Shown here: positions 16,461 through 29,411 of the stretch, in pieces
Layout: each line of letters opens with the position of its first letter
How positions within the stretch are numbered: the first letter of the stretch is position 1
Assembly (NCBI GenBank): GCA_029339505.1
Contig: JAQISU010000247.1
Location: 310,001-374,000 of the forward strand
Length of the DNA stretch: 64,000 nucleotides
DNA from: Unio delphinus
Taxonomy: Eukaryota; Mollusca; Bivalvia; Unionida; Unionidae
Reading direction: 5' to 3'
Made by a program: the position numbers and the translations under genes
The notes under the pieces: model-generated
Told to the model about the DNA's origin: nothing
The model's input: only the letters and a program-made list of their open reading frames with translations
Database searches by the model: none

Positions 16461-17177
16461 CAAGTTGTTATTCAAAACAAAGCCGGCAGGTTATTAGGTT
16501 CTCACGGAAGTACACGGGAGTTTCGATGTGATTGTTGATTGACTCTTCATGTTTTCATAGAAAAGAATATGTGGCAATTATAATGTTTACATTGAAACGG
16601 AAATAAAGGATTATAATGTGGTTATCACACAGCAAGATATTTAATTGCTGTTTATTTTATTATCTGTTGCCACCTGTTAGCATTTAACCGGACGTTTTCA
16701 TTGATCGCTATTACATATTTCACAAAAGTGTTTATTTACAGTGTATTGATGACAATTTATCAACAAATAAACCCTAACATTAATATGTGACATCTTATTT
16801 AGAATTTGCAAATTTCACAATATGGAATCGATCTTTATGGGCATTATTTGCCATTTTTTTCTGATAAAACGAGAAATGTATAAAGGTTTAATTTACCAAT
16901 TCTTATCTTAATTTTTTCACATTCAGCATATTTTGAAAGATTTTTAAAATATATTTTTTCTTTGGGGAAAAATTGAGGTTTATGCCAGACACCGCATTAT
17001 AAGTGGGTTCGCGAGTTATCGAGGGACCGGCATATTCTATCCAGTCAAATTAGGTTATAAATATTTTAATGGAGTTAGACCATTTACTATTTCTTGCATC
17101 TACATTTTATTGTGAAGTTTTTGTTTAGTTTCTTCATATAATTTGTAATACATGGATCACATAAAAATTGTGCTTAC
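16461..17177. other. TRMT44 intron 8, part proximal to exon 8
   Basis: AT-rich with no gene. A TTCGCGAGTTATCGAGGGACC motif near 17015 matches the fold-back ends at 477-555 on the other side of the Polinton. Confidence 0.5.
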
Positions 17178-17361
17178 TCGTTTGGTTGATGGAATTCTCA
17201 ACATGTCCTCTTCCACAATGAAGCCACATGTTTCTCCAACAAGATGGACATAGTCCAAATATGACCGATACTGGCTGAAGTCTTTCTGATTATTACTGAA
17301 TTTGCTGGCAAAGTCATATGGACAACACGGTAGCACAAAGTAACAGCATGTGTAGGAAGAT
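17178..17361 (-). CDS. TRMT44: TRMT44-like gene, exon 8
   Basis: Bounded on minus by acceptor TTTTAG (17362-17367) and donor GTAAGC (17172-17177). The first base completes the Arg codon begun in exon 7 (phase 2). It then reads SSYTCCYFVLPCCPYDFASK, a middle segment QYRSYLDYVHLVGETCGF, and EEDMLRIPSTKR at the end (phase 0). The FFVLPCC-F-F pattern and RIPSTKR are hallmarks of Trm44-family methyltransferases just after the SAM-binding core; the PCC motif lies near the active site. This exon anchors the gene to the right of the Polinton. Confidence 0.92.
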
Positions 17362-17489
17362 CTAAAATATAGAAATAATTCAGCAAAATGTGTGCATAAT
17401 GACCAATCTAAAGATCACACAAAAATGGTAGCAGTCAACAGGTGGTTATTATATACAATCACGAGTTATATAAACACATTCCAAAAGAT

Positions 17490-17712
17490 TGGGACCACTC
17501 TGGTGGCCTAGTGGTTAGAGCGTCTGCTGCAGTAGCGCGAGTTCGATCACTGGCCAAGTTATACCAAAGACTTACAAAAATGGTACTAACAGCTGCCTCA
17601 CTTGGAACTCAGCATTAAGAGGTTAGTGTTAGCACTGGTCGGCCTGGTGTCAGGATAATGTGACTGGGTGGGACATCATGCTACATGTTGGTGGACATTA
17701 AAAAAAAAGAGA
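17490..17712 (+). repeat. tRNA-derived SINE, family 1
   Basis: The head GGTGGCCTAGTGGTTAGAGC is a pol III A box, and GAGTTCGATCACTGG about 35 bp later is a B box. A 150-bp unrelated body follows (with GGCCTGGTGTCAGGATAATG) and then an A-rich tail at 17699-17709. This is the layout of a tRNA-derived SINE of the metazoan type. The copy looks nearly full length. Confidence 0.82.
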
Positions 17713-19380
17713 TTATGCTTTTAATATGCAGGTGAATAAATTAGATATTGTGTAAAGCCATCAACAATTTTGCCCTTATAATAACTGGTTGCTATCTGCC
17801 TGCAAACCACACATTAGTGGGGGCTGAAAACTTATGGTCTCTGTGGTCGCAAGTAAAATAACCAATGGAAAACAATGTTTCTAACACAACTAGGCTAGGC
17901 TAATGGAAAATTTTTTGGAATTTGATGTATTAGGGTGTATTCAGAAATAGCCACCAAAATGTGTTTCCTAATCACATTTTATGCAAAAAACAATTCATGG
18001 GCTAATGTGTCAAGGTTGCACTATGGACCCTTCAAGTTTTATCTCTGACACAAAGAAGATCATAGACTAACTGAATCAAAGCTGGCTTAATGTACCAAGT
18101 CTACTTATTGCCAAAAAAGAAAAAAATTCATTGTATTGCCTGGCATCACAATCTTACTTATTTGTATTAGTCTGAAAACCAATTAAAAGTGTATGGTGGA
18201 TGAGCATGGTTAGCAAATGTATGAAGAGAAGATAAAATCTTTGGCAAAACACTGCTGCCTATATTTATAAAGTAGCACAGAGAGAGGAAATATTGTACTC
18301 TAATATTCAAACTAAATTCTACAATGCGATCATTGTTCTAGCATCAGGGATTCAAATCCTGGTACGGAAGGCTCATGGATGGAGAGAGGGGGGATCTGAT
18401 GGCAAGTGTTAGAATTTTCTTATATACAAATGAAGCAAGCAAATGTATTTCCAATTCCTGCATTTATTTTTATTTTTTTTTCTAAATTACTCAATACTTT
18501 TTCTGATCTTAAAGGGGCTATTGAGCTCCCCTTTTCCAATTCCTTTAATGAATCATGCATGTGCATAGAATGCTTTGAAAGGGTCCATAATGACTAAAAG
18601 AATGTGCATTAGCTTACAACTAGAAACAGTGTTTCTGAAATTAAAATGACATAAAAAAGTTTCTTTTAACAAACATGGCTTTCAAAGGTAAAATAATGTA
18701 GTTTTAAGAAATTGTTGTCTGTATTAAATTAACCTGCTTAAATAAGGTACAGTATAACATATTCATGTCAACTTCAGGCTTTTAATAGTGATGCCACATT
18801 TAATGTGAAAATCATAAATACTTTTCAGAAATAAAGAAAAAAAAATATCCCACTAAAGTCTTCTTAAGCCGAGATGTGGAAATATATAATTTAATTATAT
18901 ATATATATTCAGTGATATTGACAGTCATGTGCATATTAGTTTAAATGGTTCCTGATTTTGTTAACATTTACAGGCACTAAGTTAAGTTTAACCATTTTAC
19001 ATGTAAATGTTGAAGCCTTTTTGTACATTGTCATTAGGCCAGGTTTTTGTGCAGTGGTCTCATACTCAAAGCACCCTGAGGGTCACATGAGGGCCTTTTC
19101 AATGGCCCAAGGGCAGCACCACCAATGTTATCTTTCATGACACCTTGTGATGTCAATCATTTTGCGAGCCACATGATATGGCTTGGTGGGCCACATGCAG
19201 CCTGCAGGCCACATGTTTGAGATCCCTGTTTCAGTGTATGCTCAAACGTTTCTTATTTGCTGAAAACCACTTTAGACCTGTACAACAGTAGCACAAATTA
19301 TGTGGAGCAGACAAATTATTCCTAGAATTTTTATGTTACATGCACAAGTAAAGTGGTTACCCATTTTAGCTGATTATTCC

Positions 19381-19690
19381 AATAATAATAATAATAATGA
19401 TAATAATAATAATGAGGACTTTGTATTGTGCCTAATCTTAAGAAGCTCTGATCGCTTTACATCAATAATGATATCACTACAAAAAACAAAACAACCATGA
19501 AATTAGAAAACATTAAAAAAAGGCTGAAAATATTCAAGGTAGGAAACATTATTAGGTCTTTAAGCTTGTTCTTGCAGTCGAAAAAGGTGAGTTTTAAGAG
19601 CACTTTTGAAAGGGATCACTGTCTTTGTGTCTAATTTCAATGGTCAATTTGTTCCACTTTGCCACATATGACCACCTCATGTTAACATCT
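19381..19690 (-). mobile_element. LINE 3' end (same family as the 37-48 kb LINE)
   Basis: Reading on minus, the fragment has the C-terminal ORF pattern (WNKLP-like, then PFKSALKTHLF-like residues, frame-broken), then a 3' UTR, then the GCGCAATACAAAGTCCTC-like end and an (ATT)n tail (19381-19415 on plus). The same end is present at 48385-48660 in the opposite orientation. It is 5'-truncated, the usual fate of LINE copies. Confidence 0.8.
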
Positions 19691-20495
19691 AAGGTAATGA
19701 CAGTGTGTGGCTGAATTAAAATTACAATTATAGTACAAAGTATCTACACTGTCATTATAGTGCTAAAAAAATCTGATAGCCTGACACCAGGGCTCTTCTA
19801 ATTTCAGATCGGGCCTGTTTTGTGTTCTAAATGAGGTGCAACATTTAACATATTAATTGGCTGACATAAGCTAGTGAGATACGTCTGAAGGCTGCAGTGC
19901 ACGAGTCCCCTGTGGTAATTTGCATAGGTAGCATCAGGAAGTGGAACAACCCATTATAGATAAATCAAAGAGATCATAGATGTGTGTACATGAATAAAAG
20001 TTATTACTGATCACTACCTTGAATGAGAATGTTTAAGCAATATGTATTATTTTTTGCAAGCGTCAACAATTCTTTTCAGCAGGATCTTACCGCAAATACA
20101 GAATGCAAAGCATGTTCATTTCAGTTGTCAGAATAGTGTTGGGTGTAATTCATTTTCTAAGCCGATTTAGGAAGCAAGCAGCTATAAGCAAAGTCCAAAA
20201 ATAAATTTTAAAACTCTTGGTTGATGGGAGTTTTATTTTGAGAAGCACCCCAGAAGAAAAAAAAGGGAGGGAGGGGCTATCAATTATTTGCAAAAAACAC
20301 ATCTGCATATGTCAACTCTGAGCAGGATTCACTCAGAGAATCCAGCAGAGAAATTTGTACATTAGTAACATCCAGTCCCTAGTCGAGTCTAGTGATGAAC
20401 ACTAATGACATTTACTTACTGAACAACAATTGCAACAAATTCAGTTTGTGGTGATGGGATAGACTCTTTTCAGAATGGAGAAATCATCCTTGTGA

Positions 20496-20620
20496 TGGAA
20501 GAATGCAGTGGTTCTTTCCGGGGGTTTTCTCAGGTTCTTCATCCACCATTAATACTGGACACCATGTATAGCCTATCATGTGCTGAAAAGATGGCATTAA
20601 CCCCTATAACAACAACAACC
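20496..20620 (+). repeat. tRNA-derived SINE, family 2 (3' half)
   Basis: This copy has GGTTCTTTCCGGGGGTTTTC, CACCATGTATAGCC and GAAAAGATGGCATTAACCCC, ending in ATAACAACAACAACC. It is the 3' half of the SINE family whose longer copies lie at 21672 and 32564 in the opposite orientation. Confidence 0.75.
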
Positions 20621-21671
20621 AGTGGTTGAAGTGGTATGGGAGAAACACTTTGATTCAGGAGTGCACTGGAAAGCAATACGAGATGGTACTCACTGTGATT
20701 GCCCTTGGTTTCAGTCAAATATGGGGCTTAAATATGGATGGATTTGGAGGCAAAGAAAGTGCTTGACAAAATGAAAGCACAGGCTGGATATATGGTAGTC
20801 ATTTGACAATATATGCATGTCATTATGCTAATGTATATAACTTCTATATTGGCACACAAGAGAGGGAGATGTACAGAAAGACAGCCTGTAAGTTTGAACA
20901 GAATTGAAGTAGAATTGTTATACTCTCAAGATCTTTTCAACACTGGTTACTCTACTAGTATACCAAATCTCAGTTATATAGTGTACATCTAGCACAAAAT
21001 ATAGTCTATAGGTTTGTGTAGGTTGTGCATTATGCTTATATACCAGTAATTTAATTTTGATGCAATAGCTGTATCCATTTACACCTAGCTGGATTATGCA
21101 CAATTTCATGACTACACATCATTGTTATCTTACTAGGAAATAGAAGTATTGCTTTGAAACTGTCGACGAGATGGGATTGCTCTGCAACTTTAAATAACTG
21201 CAGCAGATCAGCCGATGAAGAAAATGTTCAAGTGTTTTTAATTAAGTTTAACATGGCTGTTGCTCACTTTTTAAAATAAGAATCCAGGTTTTGAAATCAG
21301 TACAAACCATTGTATATTTCCAAGTCGTATCTCTTCACTCTACAAAACAGAATCCTCATCATTTGAAGAACCTGAGATCATGTCATTACTAACCTTTTCA
21401 TTATTATTGAAACAGATACAGATATGGTAAAATGTTCCAGCTGATGGAAAAGTCATGAAAATGGTTCTCATAATTTTTCATGATGCAAAGAATCATACTT
21501 TTAGATCGTCATGGTAGTTATCTCCATTGGCTGGCAGCAAATGATTCTTGACATCATTACCGGATACATGATATTTATCTATTTATCTCCAATGGCATTC
21601 TGTGGATAACCTATATATTTCCATGTAGTAACTAGAGGGCCCAAGAAAGGTGAGCAGGAAGAAGATTGTTG

Positions 21672-21918
21672 GTGTTGTTATTGGGTTTAACGCCATTTTT
21701 CAGCACAATAGAGGCTATCCATGGCGGCAGATATTAATGGTGGAGGAAGAACCTGGGGAAACCCTGGAAAGAACCACTGACCTATTAGGAAGCCACCAGC
21801 AAGCTTTCTCATATACCCACATTGGCTAAGCCCGAGACTCAAACACATGCAGATAGGTGAGATGGCAGTGATCCATAATGGTGAGCGCGTTAACCTACTC
21901 AGCCACCACCACCACCAC
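21672..21918 (-). repeat. tRNA-derived SINE, family 2
   Basis: On minus it starts with a tRNA-like head (GGCTGAGTAGGTTAACGCGC; B box near TTTGAGTCTCGG) and ends, at low coordinates, with GGCGTTAAACCCAATAAC. Its consensus is shared with the copies at 24507, 32564 and 49018. Confidence 0.78.
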
Positions 21919-23019
21919 CTCACCCTGCCCCCAAAAGAAAATTAATCTAATTTTATAAGAAAGGCAATCAAATAATAAAAAGTCAGCATGCCTTTTAAAT
22001 GACACAAAAATTTAATACAGTAATCTACACATGCAAATAGACATGTTGATCAAAGTTTAATTTTGTTATTTTAAATGACACAATAATTTAATACAGCAAT
22101 CTATACATGTAAATAGACATGCTGATCAAAGTTTGTTATGTCAGATGAAAAGCATTTATTAAACCTATTTTCACTACAAAAGTTAAGTCAAAATAGTATG
22201 CAAAGACTAAAAATTGTAATTATTCCCAATTGGCTGTTCCATTTAAACATACATGGTACACAGGGAAGGCAGTTTTTAACCAATATTATTACTGGATATT
22301 TTGATTTCACCGAGTTCCCATGAAAATAATAGGAAAATTCTAAATTGCATATATAGGTGAGTACCCTACATTAAAAGAGCCTTCTCTGTGTCCCAGGTAT
22401 GTTTTAGAAGAATAGGCCTAAATAGCATGCAGGTCAATATGTATTAAAATATCTTATATCATGCATCTACATGAAGTGATTTCTGCATAACTGCAAAAAA
22501 GTTTAATAGTGATAGGTGAAAACGGATATTTACTGAATTATGGATGTACTAGAGAAGATCAAGACAACTTTGTTTCACTTATGTCTGGGGCATCAAAACT
22601 CAGGCTCAGCCCATCATATGCCACATCACCTAATTTTTATGCATAGAGGTCACTAACACCTGAAGTCATCTGCAAACTTCTCAATTTTTATAAGCTTACA
22701 TAAAAATTGAATATGATAGGTGGTAACATGTTAAGCTAATCAGATGCCAAAACATCTGAATAATACAAATGTATATTGCTCATTTGTGATCCTATCCAAG
22801 ATTTGAATGATAAAAGCATAAATACCAACCCTGATTAAATTTTTATGTCTGTAGGGTGATAACAAGCAACTGCTAAACTGATCAACAGTTAACTATGGAT
22901 GCCCCCAAAATTGCCAATTTTATTCCCATTTAACAATGTTTAGATAAGATTGTAACTCCAATGTCTCACATTTTGCAACTGTATAGGCAGGAAAAGTAAT
23001 TCAGATTTGTGTCTATTAC

Positions 23020-23126
23020 CTGGCTGCTAAGACTGGAATCCATGGAGTTAACTCATCACTATGGTTACCAATCAACCAATCATAATCCGGGTAGAGGCAA
23101 TCTGCTGATGGAGTAACTGAAGCTTC
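23020..23126 (-). CDS. TRMT44: TRMT44-like gene, exon 7
   Basis: Acceptor CAG (23127-23129) and donor GTAATA (23014-23019) bound an exon of 107 bp in phase 0 at its start. It encodes EASVTPSADCLYPDYDW followed by LIGNHSDELTPWIPVLAA. The DWLIGNHSDELTPWIPV stretch is the most diagnostic motif of Trm44 proteins, containing the D/N-x-x-x-x-P-W-type catalytic neighbourhood. It ends with two bases (AG) of the Arg codon completed in exon 8. Confidence 0.95.
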
Positions 23127-23623
23127 CTGTCAAACATCAAATATTATAGTACAGGTCCTGCCATGCAGTTATTATGTACAAGTATAACGTGAAGATGTCT
23201 GCATTAGCAACTGTCTCATTGGAGAGAATACCTCTTTGCTATTTTCATGTACTGTTATTGAAATGTATTTACATTGTTAGAACAGTGTTTATGTTACATA
23301 CAGGAGTGTCACTGGTTTTTAGGATGGCTATTGATGGAAGTCAATAATAACAGATATTCCCATACCAAAATCCATGGACAAATTATAAATATTATTATCA
23401 CAATGTTACTCTGAACAATGGCCCTTCTCACAAAAATGTGCATTTATAAGTTCCCATAGCTTTCCTAAGAATACTGCATTTATCCATAAATAATTTATTT
23501 ACAAAGAGTTCTTTGTGTTAGTCCAAAATATTAAAATATATCTCTATTAGATGGTTAAACAATTGGTCTTAAATTTTAGGCAAAAAAAATTTAATAAATG
23601 ATCTCTCTGATAATTATTCTGAC

Positions 23624-23695
23624 CTTGAGTACAGTTTCAGGTCCATACAAGTCCCAGATTTTACGTCTTCTGATGTCTACACCATATCCTGGGTG
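23624..23695 (-). CDS. TRMT44: TRMT44-like gene, exon 6
   Basis: This 72-bp exon, in phase 0 at both ends, lies between acceptor TTTCCAG and donor GTCAGA. It encodes HPGYGVDIRRRKIWDLYG and then PETVLK. GVDIRRRKIWD follows motif I of the methyltransferase and includes the acidic residue expected to contact the ribose of SAM. The donor GTCAGA is weaker than the others but keeps the frame. Confidence 0.93.
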
Positions 23696-24506
23696 CTGGA
23701 AATAGTAATTTTATGTATAAAAAAAAAAATCATTAAACTGACCAATACTTACATGATGTGTGTAAGCAAAAAAAGGAAATATATACCAGGCATATGATGT
23801 ACTAAGATCATAAAATTATGGAAGATCCTACATCACATCAGTTCCACGTTGACTAAAATCACCGTACATTTTTTCTTCTTATTTTTAGAAGCAGATGCGA
23901 GTTTTGTGGCAGAACAAAAGAAAAGATTTTGTCCCCCATCAACATAATGAGGATCATAGCACTAAAACCACCCAGTCCTGCCTCATTCAGTCCATTTGAA
24001 ATATTATATTTATACCTAATTTATTTATCATACTTGTTTAGAAAAAATAATGCTTTCAAAACAAAAGTCATGTTTTTTAATATTAAGTGTTAAAAACTCA
24101 TTTCTTTTCACATAAGTGCATATATTTTGTTCTGTCAACCAGAAATACATAAGGGAGACTGGTAACTTGTTCATCCTACAATGTGACAAATATTTTCAAG
24201 CTGCGCAAAATACCACTTTAACAGTTCATAAAACTAAAGAACGACTAAATGACATCATAATGTAAAAATATTGGATGATGTCAGAATGACACGATGCATG
24301 TTCATATCAATTACATAAACCACCTCTTGATAATATTATATATAAAAAAATCTTGTTATGTAACCTCATGTACACAGTTTTATCTGGCAATGAGCCAATT
24401 TTCATGGGCCATTCTGCCATTCTCTGTAACCTTGTATATCAGCCATTACAATCCTGTGAATTCGTCTGTTGCAGTATCAGCTGATTTTTGTTTAAATTTA
24501 GTGTTT

Positions 24507-24660
24507 CTCAATTGTTGTTGTTGTTGTAGAGTTTAACAGCATTTTTCAGCATTAGATAGGCTTTACACGGCGGTTAGTATCAATGGAGGAGGAAGAACCC
24601 GGAAAGCGTAGGAAAAAACCACAGACCCATGAGAAGCTACTGGCAAGCTTTCTCACATTT
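24507..24660 (-). repeat. tRNA-derived SINE, family 2 (5'-truncated)
   Basis: On plus it begins GTTGTTGTTGTAGAGTTTAA and runs through GGAGGAGGAAGAACCC and GCTACTGGCAAGCTTTCTCA, then stops before the tRNA-like head. The orientation is therefore minus, with the head missing. Confidence 0.78.
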
Positions 24661-25496
24661 CTCAATTGCAGATGTATTGATGTTTTTATGATAGATATAA
24701 AAGCAAAGTATAAAACAGGTAGTGGAACTTCCTGTACTGTCAACAGATGTACAAAGAACTCAAGGAAAATAAATATATGGAAATTATTCTTTTGTGAAAT
24801 ACAAAAAAATCTACATTTAGTTTCTTACAAATTTCACACATTTCACTTTAATTGTGTGTCACACTTGTAAATGTAAGATAGATCTTGGAGGAGATTCAGA
24901 AGATGATTAAATAATGCACTTCATATATGTTTTGGTTTATAAAGTGTCAATGTTCACTTAAGAGTTGTTAATTACCTACGTGAATTGTTTATTGCTTTAG
25001 TGTCATTGTCAGCTGTTCTTAAGCTATAACTGGTTTGAGGCCTTGTACTAGTTAACCTGAATTTTTCCATGTTAAAGCCTCTGACAGACTGGTTAACAAA
25101 GGCATATGGTACTATCATTAATTAACTGGATGTCAAAATGTCAAATTCCAAATTATTTATTGTACAATGCATTCCAGGACATCACCCAGTAATATTTATA
25201 TTGTAGTTTGTGAACTGCCATTTGTATGCCACATTTTAATCACAAATGTGTTGACAGTTTTAGTATGGTGGTGGGTCCATGTTTGGACTGTAAATATTTT
25301 GGGGTAATCTTGAGGAGTGTATGTTTTTTAATTAAAATATATACATGTACTACTTCAGATGAAAAATTTATAGAAGGGTTCTACATATTAGAAGAATTTT
25401 TTAAAATATATTAATACATAAATAACTGACATAATAATGTGTAACATGTATATTCCATATAACATCCAACACATTGAAGCATCATATGTTAAACAC

Positions 25497-26206
25497 TAGT
25501 GATGGGAATCGGTCAGAAATTGATAATCGATAATCGGTTCCCCTTAACCAACTGATCATCGATAATAATCGATTAATAAGAGTAAATTTTAATTTTTGTT
25601 CAACAGTTATATCTTTGATCAAGAGTTCAATATGTTTATAAATGTACAGGAGTAATCTCTTTTAAATTAATGACATGTATACTTTAACTTGACAATAATA
25701 TTACATTGTATGTTTTTTTTGTTCTACAACAATGTTAAATGAATACAATGTTTTATGGCTGATCAGTCATAAGTAACTGAAATACTGCTACAATTCCCTA
25801 AAATTCTTTTGTTCATATGTGATGTGTCTATAAAGTATAGAAGGACATGTTTTTCTGGTTTGTCATTGTTTATAAATACTACAAAAAATGTTGCAATTTA
25901 ACTGAAACAAATCAACAAAATGTGTTTAAATTTATTAACTCAACAATTTAACAACTTGATCAAGAAATAATGACTATATGTTCCTAATTATAAATCATAA
26001 GGTGTCATATTTTTTGTTGAGAAGGAAATTAATAAATTTCAGGTCAACTTTAGTGGCTGGTAGTTTTACAAACCTTTGTGCTTTGCATACACCTAAAAAG
26101 TAGTCTCCTTTTACACACAATCAATTATGGAGTTCACAATCGATTATCTTATTGGTTTGCTCAACCAACTGATGATCGATTATAATCGATAATCGGAACA
26201 ACATTA
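25497..26206. mobile_element. hAT-like non-autonomous DNA transposon
   Basis: The same 8 bases TTAAACAC lie directly outside both ends (25489-25496 and 26207-26214). That is the target-duplication length of hAT elements. The left end is TAGTGATGGGAATCGG; the right end in reverse complement is TAATGTTGTTCCGATT, an imperfect inverted repeat with the TAxTG start. Subterminal ATCGATTATAATCG-type motifs occur at both ends (25525-25575 and 26135-26197). The 710-bp interior has no transposase. Confidence 0.82.
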
Positions 26207-28249
26207 TTAAACACATCATCAGAATTAATCAGATATGGAATATTTGTGTATCTCACATTTAATATGAAGTGTCATAAAAAGCACAGCAGATGTTTCTCAT
26301 CCCAATTAAAGGTTCATTAATTTCTTGAATGCTTGACATAGCATCTAATGGTCCTGTTCTGATTCATCAACTAAATGTGGCATCAATCTGATAATAAAAT
26401 TCAAGAAGCCACGATATCTGAATTTTCACAAAGTGATTGTCATATTGAACATCTACAAACTTGTGATCGTCTTCATTATACCAGAAAAAAGTTTACAATT
26501 TCTCAACTCTGTGCAAAAGATAATTGAACTTGTAAATAAAATCATCTGCCTTCATTAACTTATCATTTGTTCATATGACATACTGAAACGTAGCCTTCAA
26601 GTTGAAGCTAACGAGACAAATTATGAACAGAGAAAATTCATATAAAATGGTCAGTAAAGTATTAAAATTATACAAGAAGAACAAGTCTGGAATATATCAT
26701 TCACATTGCTATGTTATCAGTGACTGAATATGCTGATTGGATGAAATAATTAGCATGTTATTGGGGAGGAAGGGTTAGTCATGTGTTGATTCATAGAAAG
26801 AATAGTGTTGTCATCTTTAATAGAACATAAATATCTGAATATGCCTGTGACAGCTGTCTCAGATAAATGCTTAATTTTAAGAATAAAAAGGCAAACAACT
26901 AATAGTTATTCATGACTCCTGAAGACTTAAGTAATTTGTTTAGAGTAAGCATCATTTTTGTATTGATTCCATACCTTTGATAAATATGGTTATTGGTACA
27001 GAAAAAGTATTGATTAAATTAATAATAAGCTCATAAGCAAACACCATACACATGTAAAACCTGAAGACTAAGTGCAGTAGGCCTGCAATGGTCACGAGTA
27101 ACTTTTATAAACATTTTAAGCTGAACACATGTACAATTTCATACCTTTTCAATTTCCAGCTAATAAAGCGGACATTATTTACTGGTCAGCTGATTGTGTC
27201 TAATAACACTGCCAAGCTCAGCAAACATGTTAGCGGTTTTTGTTTTTTGATGTTTATTAAATGGTGAGAATTTTTTTTATTATCTACCACCGCATTGTCT
27301 GTTGCTTGGTTGTGTATGCAGTTCAAGAAGAAACACATGCTGGCTATTGTTTGAGCAACGATTGTATACAGAATTAATTGAAGACAATCACAAAGACAAT
27401 TTACTGGCTTTACTCATGGATCAGTAACACGCAACATTTCCAGTAATGTTTATTTTGACATAACACTTCAAAGAATCTGGTGAAATTGTTTCAGAAGCTA
27501 CACCATGATCATATTATATTAAAATTCATATGCGAATTCTTCCCCAAAATGATAATAAATGTTTTACACATTATTTCTTGTACAGAAAAACAAAAACTCC
27601 GGGTATGAGAAAAATAGAACTACATGTAATTAAAATTTTATGAACCATGACACGATCATATTATATTCAAATTAATACGTGATCTCTTCCCCAAAACAAT
27701 AAAAAAAAAATTTATACACTATTTCATGTACTTTGAACAAAAGGTATTTTATCATATGCAATCGAATATACAAAATTTCGGAAGCTACGCCTGTATTATA
27801 TCCAAAATTGTGTTATGGTGGGGTTGCACTGCATTGCATTTACTGAGGGTCATAAAATAAATATAATAGGATGCCTCTGCCATTAATCTTTTTACCCAAC
27901 TATCATTTTCAACCAACGATTAATATTGTCTTGGACAATTAATATCTTGAGTTTTTCCATCACAGAATTGTACTGATAGGTAAAATATGTTTCATCTCTT
28001 TGTTTTGTTATTTGTACTTGGCAGAAACTGAAAATTAAGATTAATTTAGGACATAACGATTTTAATAGAGTAACCTTTCCTATGATTGATAATTCTCTTT
28101 ATTTTCATCTTTTGAGATAGTCCTGAAACTTATTTAATTTTTGAGACAAAATAGAATCATCTAAATTCTGAACAAGAGTCCCTTGAAGGAAATGACACAC
28201 TAATGGGTAAAAAGAATCTCCATAAATTCAAGATAAGACCATACTTCTT

Positions 28250-29060
28250 CCTTTTAACTGTCAAGTGTTGAAACCGTCTCTGATGCTCTTCATCAATAAC
28301 AAGATTTTCAAATTTGCTGCTGTGGTACATGACGTCACCTTGGCAACATTTTCATTAAGGACAATTTGGATCTCATTAAAAGTCTTTTGGTAAAACAATC
28401 TATCATAATGATCATCTATTCAGGTTGATTAGTGACAACAAAATGTTTAAGCGAGTTGTCATGGCTGCCACACTGGATGTAAGACTAGAACCCTTTTTTA
28501 TTTTGAACCAACTAGGTATCATAAGAAGTCTGTTGGAGAAAACCCCCACTGGCTCATAAGAAGTCTGTTGGAGAAAACCCCAACTGATAAAGCCATCCAT
28601 TTCAAGAAAGGAACAGATGACAATAATTTCAAAATATATATTTCATTCAGGAGTAAAAACAAGAAGAGTTTCAAGATGGCTGCTGTGGTGGCCATACTGG
28701 ATGCAAAATCAGCATCATTTTCATTAAAGACCATCTGGACAACATAAATCTTCTGGTAAAAAACTTTCTGTTCAAGTAGATTTTTAAGATGGCTGTCATG
28801 GTGGACATATTGGATGCTAGATTGGCATTTTTATTTTGGAACAGCTAGACTTCATATGAGGTCATTTAGTGAAAAGCCTATTCATCCAGGAGGTGCTGTG
28901 ATAAGATTTGTAAGATAACTGCCACATTGAAGGCCATATCAAAACTGTTTTCACGACCATCCATTCAGGAGAAGTAGAGACAACAAGGTTTGTATAAGGG
29001 CCAATGTGGCCATACTGGATGTTCAAACAGCATGATTTTCATTTATGACTAACTAGACAA
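28250..29060. repeat. Degenerate tandem array of 'aagatggctgcc' units
   Basis: Five to six diverged units of about 120-165 bp each contain a TTCAAGATGGCTGC…GTGGCCATACTGGATG core, then TTTCATTAAGGACCA and TCTTCTGGTGAAAA segments. A 38-bp exact sub-duplication (CATAAGAAGTCTGTTGGAGA…) lies at 28520-28585. A related array is at 35180-35800. I see no coding capacity. Confidence 0.75.
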
Positions 29061-29411
29061 TATCATGAATGTGTCTGTCTGTGTGTGTAAAAGTTCAAGG
29101 TAATCCTCCGAGAAGTTTTGGAGTAGCAACAATAAACTTGTACTAACTGTTGGACAAACCTCTAACAATGGACAACATACCATGTGACAAGTTCTTTTAG
29201 TCTATGACCAGTAGAGCTAAAAATTAGTATGAAAGATCCAGTATTTTAGCTGATATGCAAGTCCAATGATGTGGCATAAAAACTACATCTGGAACTATTA
29301 TACGTATATGAAAGGATTCTAAGAATGAAAGATTTATAGTTATTGACTCCGATATTTTAATTATCTGTAGGGAGACATTAAATATAATTCTTAAGCATCT
29401 TTGGAACTTAC

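Larger units (their letters stand above)
17362..23019. other. TRMT44 intron 7
   Basis: Besides the repeats listed separately (SINEs at 17490, 20496 and 21672; LINE end at 19381) I see no genes. Stretches 17713-19380 and 22000-23019 are AT-rich with only short simple runs such as TATATATATATA at 18896. A 60-bp imperfect direct repeat occurs at about 21990-22050 and 22075-22135 (AATGACACAA-AATTTAATACAG units). Confidence 0.6.
23696..29411. other. TRMT44 intron 5
   Basis: Holds a SINE (24507-24660), a hAT-like element (25497-26206) and a degenerate tandem array (28250-29060), each listed separately. The remaining DNA (23696-24506, 24661-25488, 26215-28250, 29061-29411) is AT-rich and shows no coding signal on either strand. 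Confidence 0.6.

Noticed and set aside
17490..17565. Functional tRNA gene
   Set aside because: A and B boxes are present but the sequence does not close into an acceptor stem and continues into a SINE body with A-tail.
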